From contig JASEVX010000084.1 in the NCBI GenBank assembly GCA_031761405.1, forward strand, positions 438,001-502,000: a DNA stretch of 64,000 bases, in the 5' to 3' direction. The position numbers were made by a program, and so were the translations under genes. The DNA is from Serripes groenlandicus. Its lineage: Eukaryota; Mollusca; Bivalvia; Cardiida; Cardiidae. Below the pieces are notes generated by a model. The model was not told the origin of the DNA, did no database searches, and worked only from the letters and a program-made list of their open reading frames with translations. The first letter of the stretch is position 1. Each line of letters begins with the position of its first letter. Below, in pieces: positions 50,680-60,669 of this stretch.

Positions 50680-50967
50680 TTAACTCGACTGTCTCAGTTG
50701 TGTAGTGGTAGAGTGTCTGTCCGCCTGGGGTGCGGTAGGTCATGGGTTTTATCCCCTGCCAGGTCTTTCCAATGACTTTTAAAATGGTAGTATATATAAT
50801 GGCTGCCCTCCTTTGGTCTCAGTGTTGTGGGTTTACATACATGTAGCAAATTACAACTGACCGGCTGATGTCAGGATAAAATAAATGAATAAGAAGCACT
50901 GTTCACTTACCCAGGAAACGATGTGCTATGACTGAAAACTGTTGAAAGCTGCATAAAAAAAACAATA
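50680..50967 (+). mobile_element. tRNA-derived SINE, family 3, with target-site duplication
   Basis: Head CAGTTGTGTAGTGGTAGAGT, B-box region GGTCATGGGTTTTATCCCC, body ATGGCTGCCCTCCTTTGGTC, tail ACTGTTGAAAGCTGCATAAA. Duplication ATGAAGATGAA at 50669-50679 and 50968-50978. It is inserted in a MITE fragment (GACACAGTTTTAATGCATCT). Confidence 0.9.
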
Positions 50968-51267
50968 ATGAAGATGAACTCATAGCAAATCAGTTTTCAA
51001 TAGATTCAAATATATTTTGACTCCAAAAGAGCAGATAAATTGCAACAAATATTGACATTTAAATAAGTTTTGCTGGCATTTACAAATTGCTTCAATTTGG
51101 TGAAAAGGCATGAATCACAGCAGAAAGGACTGCTCTATGTTTAAATATTTTAAACCCTTCCAAACTGCAGACAACTTCTTGACACATTGCAAAAAAAAAA
51201 CTTTTGAAAACATTGTGGCAAAAGGTTGAATAACTCATTCTCCCCTCATTTTTCAACTAATATCATT

Positions 51268-51425
51268 TTTAGCTCGACTTTTGAAAAAACGAGAGCTATT
51301 GTCATGACCCTGGCGTTGGCGGTGGCGTGTTCGTCCGGTTAAGATTTTTTGTTTAGCTCAGCTTTTTTTTTTCTGTTTTCTATCAGTCGAGCATCTGTGC
51401 CGTACGCGGTGCTCTTGTTATTTAG
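51268..51425. repeat. dispersed 'AGCTCGACTTTTGAAAAAAC' repeat
   Basis: TTTTTAGCTCGACTTTTGAA, GAGCTATTGTCATGACCCTG, GCGTTGGCGGTGGCGTG and the end GTACGCGGTGCTCTTGTTAT. The same kind of ending (GGTGCCCTTGTTT, GGCCTCTTGTTT) closes the elements at 33893-34158 and 61327-62190. Recalled as widespread in mollusc DNA; class unknown to me. Confidence 0.6.
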
Positions 51426-51566
51426 AGAGATTTTCAGCAATTTTAGCAATTTTAACCCTTTGTTGTGTGTAGAAAAGTGTTGAAGAAGAATTATTGGAGT
51501 TTCTCATGACAATTATTGAAAAATCTGACAACAGGAAGAAAAGTTGTGATGGATGCTTTCGAGCTC

Positions 51567-51788
51567 AAGATAAGGGGTAGTTCTAACATCCCTATTTTAC
51601 ACTCAAACCCTATGTTGTGGGTACTAAAACGAATCGTCTCTGTGAGTACCCACATTACATAGGGATTGGTTGATTTATAATAGAGATATAATAGAGATAT
51701 AATAGAGATAATAGAGATATAATAGAGATAATAGAGATATAATAGAGAAAAGACCAGAATTACATTCCCCCTGTCTCGTCCTCTTGAA
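51567..51788. mobile_element. palindromic MITE with a 'AATAGAGATAT' simple repeat
   Basis: CAAGATAAGGGGTAGTTCTA ... CCCCCTGTCTCGTCCTC. Core AAACCCTATGTTGTGGGTAC and GAGTACCCACATTACATAGG. ATAATAGAGATATAATAGAG units are reiterated about seven times at 51675-51747. A right-half copy follows at 52100-52196. Confidence 0.85.
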
Positions 51789-51837
51789 CAGAATTAAAGC
51801 TTTCATGCCAAAATGAATGTATATATCTTTTGCATTT

Positions 51838-52035
51838 GATGCCTCTGCAGCAGACGGCTTTTTGAAAAGATAGTGACAAAAGAAGAAATTGCACGTTTTG
51901 TGCAATTCTCCTTTTGCCACAATGTTTTCCACTTTTAGTCATAATTTATCCATTCAATTATGGAGATTTTCTATGTTTTGACAAAATACGTTCAAAGTCG
52001 TCTGCTGCAGAATTGTCGTATGAGGGAAAGGCTTA
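51838..52035 (+). mobile_element. TTAA MITE, left end lost, GCAC/GTGC hairpin
   Basis: Starts TGATGCCTCTGCAGCAGACG inside the left arm and ends GTATGAGGGAAAGGCTTAA. Centre GAAATTGCACGTTTTGTGCA ATTCTCC, whose loop is in the minus sense while the arms are plus. Confidence 0.9.
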
Positions 52036-52236
52036 AGGGTTTCTCATGACCTTTGGAAGCCTCAAGGTAACACCTCTGTTATTTAGCTTTATCGTAATTG
52101 TGACGATTTCTTTGAGTACCCACAGCATAGGGATCGGTTGAGTTATAATAGAGAAAAGACCAGAATTTCCTTCCTCTTGTCTCGTCCTCTTGAACAGAAA
52201 GCCTTCATGACAAATTAAATGTATATATATCTTTTG

Positions 52237-52452
52237 TATTAACCCTTTCCCACATACAGCAAATCTGCAGCAGACGACTTTGAAAACATGGTGACAAAAA
52301 CCTGAAAAAATCTTCATAAAAGATATCAATATATAATTGTTAAATAAAATTCAAAAACATTGTGGCAAAAGGTGAAATTGCTCATTATGAGCCACAATGA
52401 TTTCAAAAGTCCGTCTGCTCGCTGCTATTGCGTCTGCAGGTGGGAAAAGGTT
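52237..52452. mobile_element. TTAA MITE, 'CACATACAGC' subtype
   Basis: TTAACCCTTTCCCACATACA ... GTCTGCAGGTGGGAAAAGGTTA. Hairpin GAAATTGCTCATTATGAGC. Abuts the next copy. Confidence 0.85.
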
Positions 52453-52680
52453 ATAACCCTTTACCTCATATAGACGCTTTCTGAAGCCTCTGCAGCAGAT
52501 GACTTTTTGAAACATAGTGACAAAAGAAGAAATTGCTCAAAACGAGCAATTTCTCCTTTTGCCACAATGTTTTCCACTTAAAGTCATAGGTTATCCATTC
52601 AGTTTTAGAGATTTTCTATATTTTGATAAATTATGTTCAAAGTCGTCTGCTGCTATTGCGTCTGCAGTGGGAAAGGGTTT
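52450..52680 (+). mobile_element. TTAA MITE, chimeric right end
   Basis: Left part is the common type (AACCCTTTACCTCATATAGA, hairpin GAAATTGCTCAAAACGAGCA), but the right end reads CTGCTGCTATTGCGTCTGCA GTGGGAAAGGGTTT, like the 'CACATACAGC' subtype next door (CGCTGCTATTGCGTCTGCAG). Confidence 0.85.
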
Positions 52681-52803
52681 CTTATGACCTTTGGAAGACT
52701 CGAAGGTGACACCTCCGTTATCTAGCTTGATTGTAATTGAAGATGTTGTACTAATTCAGTTAAACTAATTAGATACTTATTCCGTGTTCAGGCACCCGCA
52801 TTC

Positions 52804-53014
52804 TTAAACCTTTCCCTCATACGACAATTCTGAAGCAGACGACTTTGAACATATTTTGTCAAAAAAAGGAAAATCTCTTTAGTTAAATGGATAACCTATG
52901 ACTAAAAGTGGAAAACATTGTGGCAAAAGGAAAAATTGCTCGTTTCACTATGTTTTTTAAAAAGCTGTCTGCTGCAGAGGCGTCAGAAAGCGTCTATATG
53001 AGGTAAAGGGTTAA
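52804..53014 (-). mobile_element. TTAA MITE, minus orientation
   Basis: TTAAACCTTTCCCTCATACG ... GCGTCTATATGAGGTAAAGG GTTAA. The right half of the central hairpin is deleted (ATTGCTCGTTTCACTATG). Confidence 0.92.
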
Positions 53015-53108
53015 TTGTTAAGGCAAAACTTGCTGGGAGATAATATACACAGAGGCGGAGATAAACAGAGGTCCATATAGGTAGGGGGGATAAACTTGTC
53101 CTATCTCC

Positions 53109-53338
53109 TTAACCCTTTCCCTCATATAAATGCTTTCTGACGCCTCTGCAGCAGACAGCGTTTTGAAAACATAGTAACAAAAGAAGAAATTGCACAAAAC
53201 GTGCAATTTCTCCTTTTGTCACAATGTTTTCCACTTTTAGTCATAGGTTATCCATTCAATTATAGAGATTTTCCATTGTTTGACAAAATATGTTCAAAGT
53301 CGTCTGCTGCAGAATTGTCGTATGAGGGAAAGGGTTAA
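53109..53338 (+). mobile_element. TTAA MITE, full length (230 bp), GCAC/GTGC hairpin
   Basis: TTAACCCTTTCCCTCATATA ... GTATGAGGGAAAGGGTTAA, centre GAAATTGCACAAAACGTGCA. Confidence 0.96.
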
Positions 53339-53424
53339 TACAGATCGAGGACTTAAGATATATAACGGAGGAGTAAACAGGTTTTGCTTGCAAAATAATT
53401 CTGAACACACTCATTTTAAAAAAC

Positions 53425-53556
53425 CTAGGTTAATATGGGTTAACTCAAAAGAATCGTCTCACTAAGACGATTCTTTTGAGTACCAACAACATAGGTTTTT
53501 GAGGTCAAATAACGATTTTAGAACATGTCATTTAAGGCCCCCTGATCTAGAGCCCT
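53425..53556. mobile_element. palindromic MITE, partial
   Basis: AACTCAAAAGAATCGTCTCA and GACGATTCTTTTGAGTACCA form the inner stem; ACAACATAGGTTTTTGAGGT and CCCTGATCTAGAGCC complete the right arm. The left terminus is replaced. Confidence 0.8.
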
Positions 53557-53809
53557 GTCAATATCTCTCTTAATTGCATGCTCATTTAATTGAACAATTT
53601 AAAATTAAAAAATGTCAGCTTGTTTGTTTTTTCAAAGAAAACAAGTCAGGCAATTGTGATACCCTTGGCGTTGTCTTGATCGTCACAAAACTTTAACCGT
53701 ACCTGTTAACTCTAAAACTGTCAGACTTCCCGAAACTCGTGAGAATCCTGTCAGACATTTGGTCTGACTGACCAAATATTTCTGTCGTACCTCATGCTCA
53801 ACTCTGGAA

Positions 53810-54022
53810 TCCGCTGTGGTCGAGTGGTTAGCGTGGGGATTTCGAACACCCGGGTTCGATCCCCAGTCGCGGCACTAGGGTCATGGTGGAGTGCCCTTGG
53901 GCAAGGCACATTTTCTAGCCTAGTACTGGTTTGTTTACCCAGGGATCATGAATAATTAAATTTAATTGCGCGCTAAATGACCTTAGCTGGCGATGCGCCA
54001 TAAAACAATATACATTCAATCA
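53810..54022 (+). mobile_element. tRNA-derived SINE, family 4, full length
   Basis: AATCCGCTGTGGTCGAGTGG, CCCGGGTTCGATCCCCAGTC, GGAGTGCCCTTGGGCAAGGC, TTTAATTGCGCGCTAAATGA, tail AATATACATTCAATCATT. No clear target-site duplication. Confidence 0.92.
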
Positions 54023-54395
54023 TTTGATAAAACTGAAATAATCTTGAAAATGACGGAAAAACCCCAAAAAACTATCCCTCTATGTCCCCCCTAGTTTTTG
54101 TGACTGACATTACAGTAAGATCTAGTAGACTGGTAAATGAATTCACACCCCTATAGAGACTTAATCTAATATTTATTTTTCCTCTGAGGAAAAGTCGGTA
54201 GGACAGTAGACTCGACTCGACTCGTCTCTTGACAGGAAATCGAGGGGAGTTAGTCAGGTCGAAGGAAATAAGAAAGTGTTTAGAACCCTTCTCTTTTTTC
54301 CCCTTGATTTATCGCGGTCAATATAATCTTTATTGTCTCTAGTAGATGTAGATCGATGCTACTCTTTCCCATATATACAACACAGCTGAAGTAGA
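54023..54395. other. non-coding stretch, nothing recognised
   Basis: Only CTCGACTCGACTCGTCTC (a short tandem) at about 54209 stands out. Confidence 0.4.
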
Positions 54396-54397
54396 CG

Positions 54398-54627
54398 TTA
54401 ACCCTTTCCCTCATACGACAATTCTGCAGCAGACGACTTTGAACATATTTTGTCAAAATAAAGATAATCTCGATAATTGAATGGTTAACCTATGACTAAA
54501 AGTGGAAAACATTGTGACAAAAGGCGAAATTGTACGTTTTGTGCAATTTCTTCTTTTGTCACTATGTTTTCAAAAAGCTGTCTGCTGCAGAGGCGTCAGA
54601 AAGCGTCTATATGAGGGAAAGGGGTAA
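54398..54627 (-). mobile_element. TTAA MITE, full length, minus orientation
   Basis: TTAACCCTTTCCCTCATACG ... GCGTCTATATGAGGGAAAGG GGTAA. Hairpin GAAATTGTACGTTTTGTGCA, the GCAC/GTGC type with one mismatch. Eroded pieces of other copies follow to about 55040. Confidence 0.92.
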
Positions 54628-55114
54628 ATAACTTTTGCTAAGACTTTTTGAAAACATATCTAGGCAAAAATAAGGAAACATTTCTACAATTAAAAGTATG
54701 AGTATTATAAGGTTCGCTTGAAAGCATTTTGGTAAAAGGATAATTTTCTCTTTTTTCAACAACATTTTTCAAAAGCAGACTTCTGCAAATGTATCGATTT
54801 GCATAGATCTGCAATTGGTAGAAAAGGTTCAAGTTTGATTTGTCTGATGTCAATACCTATTTATAACCATTTCCCACATACAAACAGCTCTGTAGTGGAC
54901 TACTGAAAAATCATAGTGTCATAGAAACAGAAATGAGAGCTTATATAATGATTAAATAGAGTTTATACAGTAAACCCTATGAGCATTATAATGCAATTTC
55001 ATCCTTTTCCACAATGTTTGCATACATGTGGGAAAGGGTAATAAAAGGAATTTTAGGTATCTTTATTATCATTAATTATTTAAATCCGAACTTTGTCAAA
55101 GGAGTACCAGTGAC

Positions 55115-55334
55115 TTAACCATTTCCCACATATTGACGCTTTCTGCCGCCTCTGAAGCAGAATGCCGTTTTGAAAACATTGTGGCAAAAGAAGAAAATGC
55201 TCAAAAGGAGCAATATTATCTCCTTTTGCCACAATGTTTTCCACTTTAAGTCATACTGGTTATCCTTTCAACTATAGATATTTTTATGTTCAAAGTCGAC
55301 TGCTGCAGAATTGTTGTATGAGGGAAAGGGTTAA
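55115..55334 (+). mobile_element. TTAA MITE, full length
   Basis: TTAACCATTTCCCACATATT ... GTATGAGGGAAAGGGTTAA, with GAGCAATATTATCTCC in the hairpin. A right-end fragment (CAAAGTCGTCTGCAGCAGGT ... AAAAGGGTTAA) fills 55335-55384. Confidence 0.9.
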
Positions 55335-55380
55335 CACTTTCAAAGTCGTCTGCAGCAGGTTTACTGTATGAGGAAAAGGG

Positions 55381-55586
55381 TTAACCCTTTCCCTCATACG
55401 ACAATTCTGCAGCAGACATAGATAATCTCGATAATTGAATGGATAACCTATGACTTAAAGTGGAAAACATTGTGGCAGAAGGAGAAATTGCACGTTTTGT
55501 GCAATTTCTTCTTTTGTCACTATGTTTTTTAAAAGCCGTCTGCTGCAGGGGCGTCCGAAAGCGTCTATATGAGGGAAAAGGGTTAA
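55381..55586 (-). mobile_element. TTAA MITE, minus orientation, GCAC/GTGC hairpin
   Basis: TTAACCCTTTCCCTCATACG ... GCGTCTATATGAGGGAAAAG GGTTAA. About 25 bp of the left arm (GACTTTGAACATATTTTGTC) are deleted. Its left TTAA is shared with the preceding fragment. Confidence 0.92.
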
Positions 55587-55725
55587 TGAATTGTCAAGAC
55601 CTCATGAAGAAGGAAAAAACCTATATGAATTATTCACCGTCCTTCCTGATTGTTTTCTGTAAATGTCTTTAAGTCAGGGTTTTCCTTATATTGATGGGTT
55701 CTTGCAAGACAGTTGTAAAGTTAAG

Positions 55726-55950
55726 TTAACCCTTTCCAACATACAGCAAATCCGCAGCAGGCGACTTTGAAATTGTCTACTAAAAAAATATGGAAAATCT
55801 CTATAATAATTGTAGGTATAATTAATTACTGAAAAAAGCTGAAAACATTGTGGCAACAATTGTGAGCAATTTCTCCTTTTATCAGGATGTTTTCAAAATT
55901 CGTCTGCCGCAGATGCGTCAAAATGCGTCTATAGGTGGGAAAAGGGTTAA
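55726..55950. mobile_element. TTAA MITE, 'CATACAGC' subtype
   Basis: TTAACCCTTTCCAACATACA ... GTCTATAGGTGGGAAAAGGG TTAA. Inner hairpin half lost (CAATTGTGAGCAATTTCTCC). Confidence 0.85.
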
Positions 55951-56417
55951 TTAAATCAGGGTTTTCCTTATATTGATGGGTTCTTGCAAGACAAAAATTA
56001 AGTGCCCTTGATGAGATATGTTCAGGACAAACCTGTCCTAATGACCATCTTGGAATACCAATTAATTCCTTGTCTATAGCAACCACACTTTAAGCTTCCC
56101 AATTAATATTTTCTTCATAAATGACCCTGCAATTAAAGACCACCTGTGAACAAAGACCATATTGTTGTGTTCCTGTGTGTGGTCTTTATACACAGGTTTC
56201 ACTGTATAATCATGTTGTAATAATTATCTTACCCTTATAATGGTACTAAAATGAATCGTCACACTGAGAGGATTCTTTTGAGTACCTACAACATAGGGTT
56301 TTGTTGGATAATTTAGATGCTGGAATTTAAGCCTAGCTAGTTTACTTCTGCCTCAAACGTTTTCAAATAATATCAAAAGTCGTAGGCTGCCGATGAGCAG
56401 GTGTGTCTTTCAGTCTA

Positions 56418-56639
56418 ATTTCCCTCATACGACAATTCTGCAGCAGACAACTTTGAACATATTTTGTCAAAAATTGGAAAATCTCTATAGTTAAATTAAA
56501 TCTATGACTTAAATTGGAAAACATTTTGGATAAAGGAGAAATTACCTGTTTTGAGTAATTTCTTCTTTTGTCACTATTTTTTCAAAAAGCTGTCTGCTGT
56601 AGAGGCGTCAGAAAGCGTCTATATGAGGGAAAGGGTTAG
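56418..56639 (-). mobile_element. TTAA MITE, minus orientation, left terminus eroded
   Basis: TCTAATTTCCCTCATACGAC ... GCGTCTATATGAGGGAAAGG GTTAG. Hairpin GAAATTACCTGTTTTGAGTA. Confidence 0.9.
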
Positions 56640-57108
56640 GTCAGCTTTTCCTTATATTGATGGGTTCTTGCAAGACAAATATAAACAGAGCTCTTGATAA
56701 TTGAAGATATGTACAGTAAAGACCATCGATGCATTGTCCTTCGAATAGCAATTCCCTGTTTAAAGTAAACATACTTTTAGTTTCCCAATTACTATAATTT
56801 TCTGCATAAATGACTGCAACAAAAGACCACCTGTGATCAAAGACCACATTGTTGTGTTCCCATGGGTGGTCTTTATACACAGGTTCCACTGTATGTCATG
56901 TTCTGAACTTTAAACCCTATGGTGTGGGTTCTCAAAAGAATCGTCATACTGAGACGATTCACTTTGAGTACCTACAACATACGGTTTTGTTGGATAATCT
57001 AGTTTACTTTTGCTGCAACACTCTCAAATAATATCAAAAGTTATCTGCCACAGATAAGCAATGTGTCTTTAATTCAAGTTTTCCTTTTATTGATGGGTTC
57101 TTGCAAGA

Positions 57109-57407
57109 GCGCCGGTGGCTCAGTCGGTAGCGACGCGGGCTGTCAATCCAGGGGTTGTGAGTTTGAATCACAGCTCGGCCAACATTCTTTCCGACGTTTG
57201 ACAAAAGTCACTGTGACAGGTGCGTCATTCGTCTTTCACCAATGGGCTTTTTAACAGTTTATGTGGAAAAGCAGCCAGTTGCTTTGAAAGTATGTTGTGT
57301 GGTGTAAGTGGTGTGGGAAAACCAGGAAACGCATGAGTAGGTGAACTGGTCGCCGTGATAATGACTGAAAAATTATTGAAAACGGCGTTAAATCCCAATC
57401 TATCAAA
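57109..57407 (+). mobile_element. tRNA-derived SINE, family 1, with target-site duplication
   Basis: GCGCCGGTGGCTCAGTCGGT, GTGAGTTTGAATCACAGCTC, GTGGAAAAGCAGCCAGTTGC, AACGGCGTTAAATCCCAATC. Duplication TCTTGCAAGA at 57099-57108 and 57408-57417. Part of the B box has mutated (TTTGAATCA). Confidence 0.95.
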
Positions 57408-57510
57408 TCTTGCAAGACAAACGCTATGGTGTGGGTACTCAAAAGAATCGTCACACTAAGAGGTCATTGTTGAGTACCTATATAATTATAATAAAACAAC
57501 AACATAGGGT

Positions 57511-57743
57511 TTCACCCTTTCCCTCATATAGACGCTTTCTTACGCCTCTGCAGCAGACGGCTTTTTTGAAAACATAGTGACAAAAGAAGAAATTGCTCAA
57601 AACGAGCAATTTCTCCTCTTGACACAATGTTTTGCACTTTTTAAGTCATAGGTTATCCATTCAATTATAGAGATTTTCTATTTTTTGACAAAATATGTTC
57701 AAAGTCGTCTGCTGCAGAATTGTTGTATGAGGGAAAGGGTTAA
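57511..57743 (+). mobile_element. TTAA MITE, full length
   Basis: TTTCACCCTTTCCCTCATAT ... GTATGAGGGAAAGGGTTAA, hairpin GAAATTGCTCAAAACGAGCA. The left TTAA has become TTTC where it meets the palindromic piece. Confidence 0.93.
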
Positions 57744-57835
57744 ATAATGTTGAGAAGTAAGAGTGACAAAATGTGGAAAAGCCTAGTTTACTCATCCTTA
57801 TACATGTAATTATTACCAGTCTGTTTACATGCACT

Positions 57836-58052
57836 CTCCCTTATATAGGTCTGGAGCTTTCTGTCTCCTCTGCAGCTGGCGATTTTTGAAAACATTGTGG
57901 CAAAAAAGAGAAATTGCTCAAAATAAGCAATTTCTCCTTTTGCCACAATGTTTTCAACTCTTTTCAATAAGTAAACTTTCCCTTATGGAGAGTTTGTTAT
58001 TGTTTTCACAGTCGTCAGCTGCAGAATTGTTGTATACATGAGGAAAATTATA
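57836..58052 (+). mobile_element. TTAA MITE, diverged
   Basis: CTCCCTTATATAGGTCTGGA, CTCCTCTGCAGCTGGCGATT, hairpin GAAATTGCTCAAAATAAGCA, end TGTATACATGAGGAAAATTA TAA. Confidence 0.82.
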
Positions 58053-58430
58053 AGTGCTATATAATAGTATATTATCATATATATATACGTTAAGTGTTTA
58101 ACTTAAACAATATTGAACTGCTCTTGACGTTTGTACATGGATATATGTATTTTATTGGCCATTGAAATTCTAAAATCCTTTTAAAAGACATTGAAAACAT
58201 CATGTTGTAACGAAAACGTTCGGTATACGTTGCATTTGATATGCAAATTCATACATCACCGTTTCGATTTGATGGAGTTTAGGGTTAGATATATATAAGA
58301 CAAGTGGACCCCCTCAGGGTTGAGTATACTTTTCGCTGAAGGGATCTTCTGCGTCTTTAGACTTGCACGTTACAATGTTAAAAATATTGAAAATCTCTAT
58401 GATTGGAATAATTCATCTAAATAAATTAAT
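58053..58430. other. non-coding stretch, nothing recognised
   Basis: AT-rich sequence without open frames of note or known repeats. Confidence 0.4.
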
Positions 58431-58947
58431 AAAACCATGCAGTCATGCAATATCTCCTTTTGCCACAATATCAACTCAAAAGTCGTCTGCTGCAGATGAG
58501 AATGTATCAAAACTTGTCAAGCCTCTGCAAGTAGGAAACGGTTAACACAGCCTTTTCCACATAAAACAAATCTGCAGCAGATGACTTTGAAATAATCTAG
58601 ACAAAAATAGAGAATATTTCTATAACTGATACTTTAATTATTGAATAGAGTTGAAAACGATGTGGCAATTTATAATAAAGGAGAAATTTCACATTATGAT
58701 CAATTTTTCCATAAATTGCAACAACATTTATAAAAGTATTCTGGTGCAGTGGCGTCAAAATACGTCTACACTTGCAGACACATTCCAATGCATTTGCAGC
58801 AGATGACTTTTGAAAACATTGTGGCAAAAGGAGAAATTTCTCATGATGCCATCATTTTACTCTCATTTATAGAGATATTTCACATTTTTGCAAATATGTT
58901 TTCAAAACTGTCTGGCTGCAGAATTGTCGTATGTGGGAAAGGGTTAA
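58431..58947. mobile_element. three overlapping TTAA MITE copies, two truncated
   Basis: A right-half piece at 58440-58545 (AAGTCGTCTGCTGCAGATGA ... AAACGGTTAA), a diverged copy at 58548-58775 (CTTTTCCACATAAAACAAAT ... GCGTCAAAATACGTCTAC), and a copy at 58770-58947 ending GTCGTATGTGGGAAAGGGTT AA. The neighbours share their termini. Confidence 0.75.
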
Positions 58948-59061
58948 TAAAGATGTCTTTTGCTCAATACAATATTTTATTTAGAGGTGTCTACCTCGAT
59001 AACATCAATCTCAATGAAAACATCAGCTTTGTATTGGGAAAGTATAATTAATTTTTCAACT

Positions 59062-59518
59062 CTTTTTCCCCCCCATACAACAAATCTGCAGCAGAAGTCT
59101 TAAAATTGAAAAAACATCTTTGCAAAAACATAGAAAATCTCTATAAAAGTAAGCTAGTACAGTTATTGAAAATAGTTCAAATCATTGTGGCAAAAGATTG
59201 GCAAAAGATTGCTCATTTATGAGCAACTTTACCTTTTGCCAAAAATCATTTCATAAGTCGTCTGCTTCATATGCGTTAGTATTGTGTCTACAGGTGGGAA
59301 TGAATGAATGAATGTATATTGTTTTATGGCTCATCGACAGCTAAGGTCATTTAGTGCGCAATTAATTTTAATTATTCATCATCCCTGGGTAAACAAACCA
59401 GTACTAGGTGTGCCTTGCGACTGGGGATCGAACCCGGGACGCCCGGTTTCGAAATCCCCGATGCTAACCACTCGACCACAGCGGATTCCTGTCTACAGGT
59501 GGGACAGTGTTAATTAAA
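59062..59518. mobile_element. TTAA MITE split by a SINE
   Basis: CTTTTTCCCCCCCATACAAC, CAGAAGTC arm, TTGCTCATTTATGAGCAA hairpin and TCGTCTGCTTCATATGCG, then TGTCTACAGGTGGGA, the SINE, and the end GGACAGTGTTAATT. Confidence 0.82.
59300..59490 (-). mobile_element. tRNA-derived SINE, family 4, nested in a MITE
   Basis: Minus strand: GGAATCCGCTGTGGTCGAGT, GCGTCCCGGGTTCGATCCCC, then an internal deletion of about 45 bp around the GGTCATGGTGGAGTGCCC block, then CCTAGTACTGGTTTGTTTAC and a (TTCA)n tail. Duplication GTCTACAGGTGGGA at 59286-59299 and 59491-59504. Confidence 0.95.
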
Positions 59519-59805
59519 TTAATTGGAAAAACATAAAAAATCAGGAAATTACTTTTTTGAGAATTTCTCGTTTTCCCACATTGTGTACGAAAGTCCTTCA
59601 GCTAATTAGGCCAATGTTCAGCAAATATCGTCTTTGGGAAAAGGATAAGGAGAAAGTGATCAGAATGGGAACACCTGAGCTAGCCTTTTCAATCTACTAT
59701 TTTTGTGATGTAGTTTTCCACTATGACTGAAAAATATATTTAGAACTTGGTAAAATGGCAATAAAAAAGTAATTTAGACAGAGATTGTAATCATGTTGAC
59801 TGATT

Positions 59806-60039
59806 TCAACCCTTTTCTCACATGTATCTGAAACATTGGTCTTTTGAAAACTTTTTGGTAAAAAGGTGAATTGCTCATAGTCATACTGATTAATTTCTTC
59901 TTTTGCCACAATATTATAAACCTTTATAATTTATTCAAAAATTAAAGTTTCTTTTTTTCTTAGATTTTTCATATTTTTGCCTAGATCTATGCCTTTCAAA
60001 GTCGTCTGCTGCAGATTTGTTGTATGTGGGAAAGGGTTA
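59806..60039 (-). mobile_element. TTAA MITE, diverged
   Basis: CAACCCTTTTCTCACATGTA ... GTTGTATGTGGGAAAGGGTT AA. The hairpin region reads GAATTGCTCATAGTCATACT. Confidence 0.8.
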
Positions 60040-60153
60040 AAACAATCAGCTATTGATATATTATCTGACTTGTGAATGAGAGAATAATGGTTTGTTTATT
60101 TCATGCCAATAATTACAGTGTACATTGTATTTCATACAAGTATACAGGCTATT

Positions 60154-60395
60154 TTAACCCTTTCCCTCATATAGACGCTTTCTGACGCCTCTGCAGCAGA
60201 CAGCTTTTTTGAAAACATAGTGATAAAAGAAGAAATTGCTCAAAACAAGCAATTTCTCTTTTGCCACAGTGTTTTCCACTTTTAGCCATAGGTTTTATTA
60301 TATATATATCCATTCAATTATAGAGATTTTCTAGTTTTGACAAAATATATTCCAAGTCGTCTGCTGCAGAATTGTTGTAGGAGGGGAAGGGTTAA
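60154..60395 (+). mobile_element. TTAA MITE with small TA insertion
   Basis: TTAACCCTTTCCCTCATATA ... GTTGTAGGAGGGGAAGGGTT AA, hairpin GAAATTGCTCAAAACAAGCA. A (TA)n-like ATTATATATATAT interrupts the TAGGTTATCCATTC block near 60297. Confidence 0.93.
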
Positions 60396-60420
60396 GTTTC
60401 CTCTTGATGATCGATTGTAG

Positions 60421-60655
60421 TTCAACTCTTTCCCTCATACCGCAATTCTGCAGCAGACGACTTCGACCGTATTTTGTCAAGAAATAGAAAATATCCATAA
60501 TTGAATGGATAACCCATGACAAAAAGTGGAAAACATTGTGGTAAAAGGAGAAATTGCACGTTTTGTGCAATTTCTTCTTTTGTCACTATGTTTTTCAAAA
60601 AAGCCGTCTGCTGCAGAGGCGGCAGAAAGCGCGTCTATATGAGGGAAAGGGTTAA
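60421..60655 (-). mobile_element. TTAA MITE, full length, minus orientation, GCAC/GTGC hairpin
   Basis: TTCAACTCTTTCCCTCATAC ... GCGTCTATATGAGGGAAAGG GTTAA, centre GAAATTGCACGTTTTGTGCA. Confidence 0.93.
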
Positions 60656-60669
60656 ATGCCGTATTCACA

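Larger units (their letters stand above)
55668..57510. repeat. complex tandem module repeated up to four times
   Basis: CCTTATATTGATGGGTTCTT GCAAGA recurs at about 55687, 55968, 56650 and 57082. In the second and third it is followed by the 'AAAGACCACC' repeat (56085-56205; 56700-56893) and then by a palindromic-MITE piece (56236-56300; 56900-57000). In the fourth, a SINE (57109-57407) has split the GCAAGA, and the palindromic piece follows at 57418-57510. The modules thus duplicated as a block and then gained separate insertions. Confidence 0.82.
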
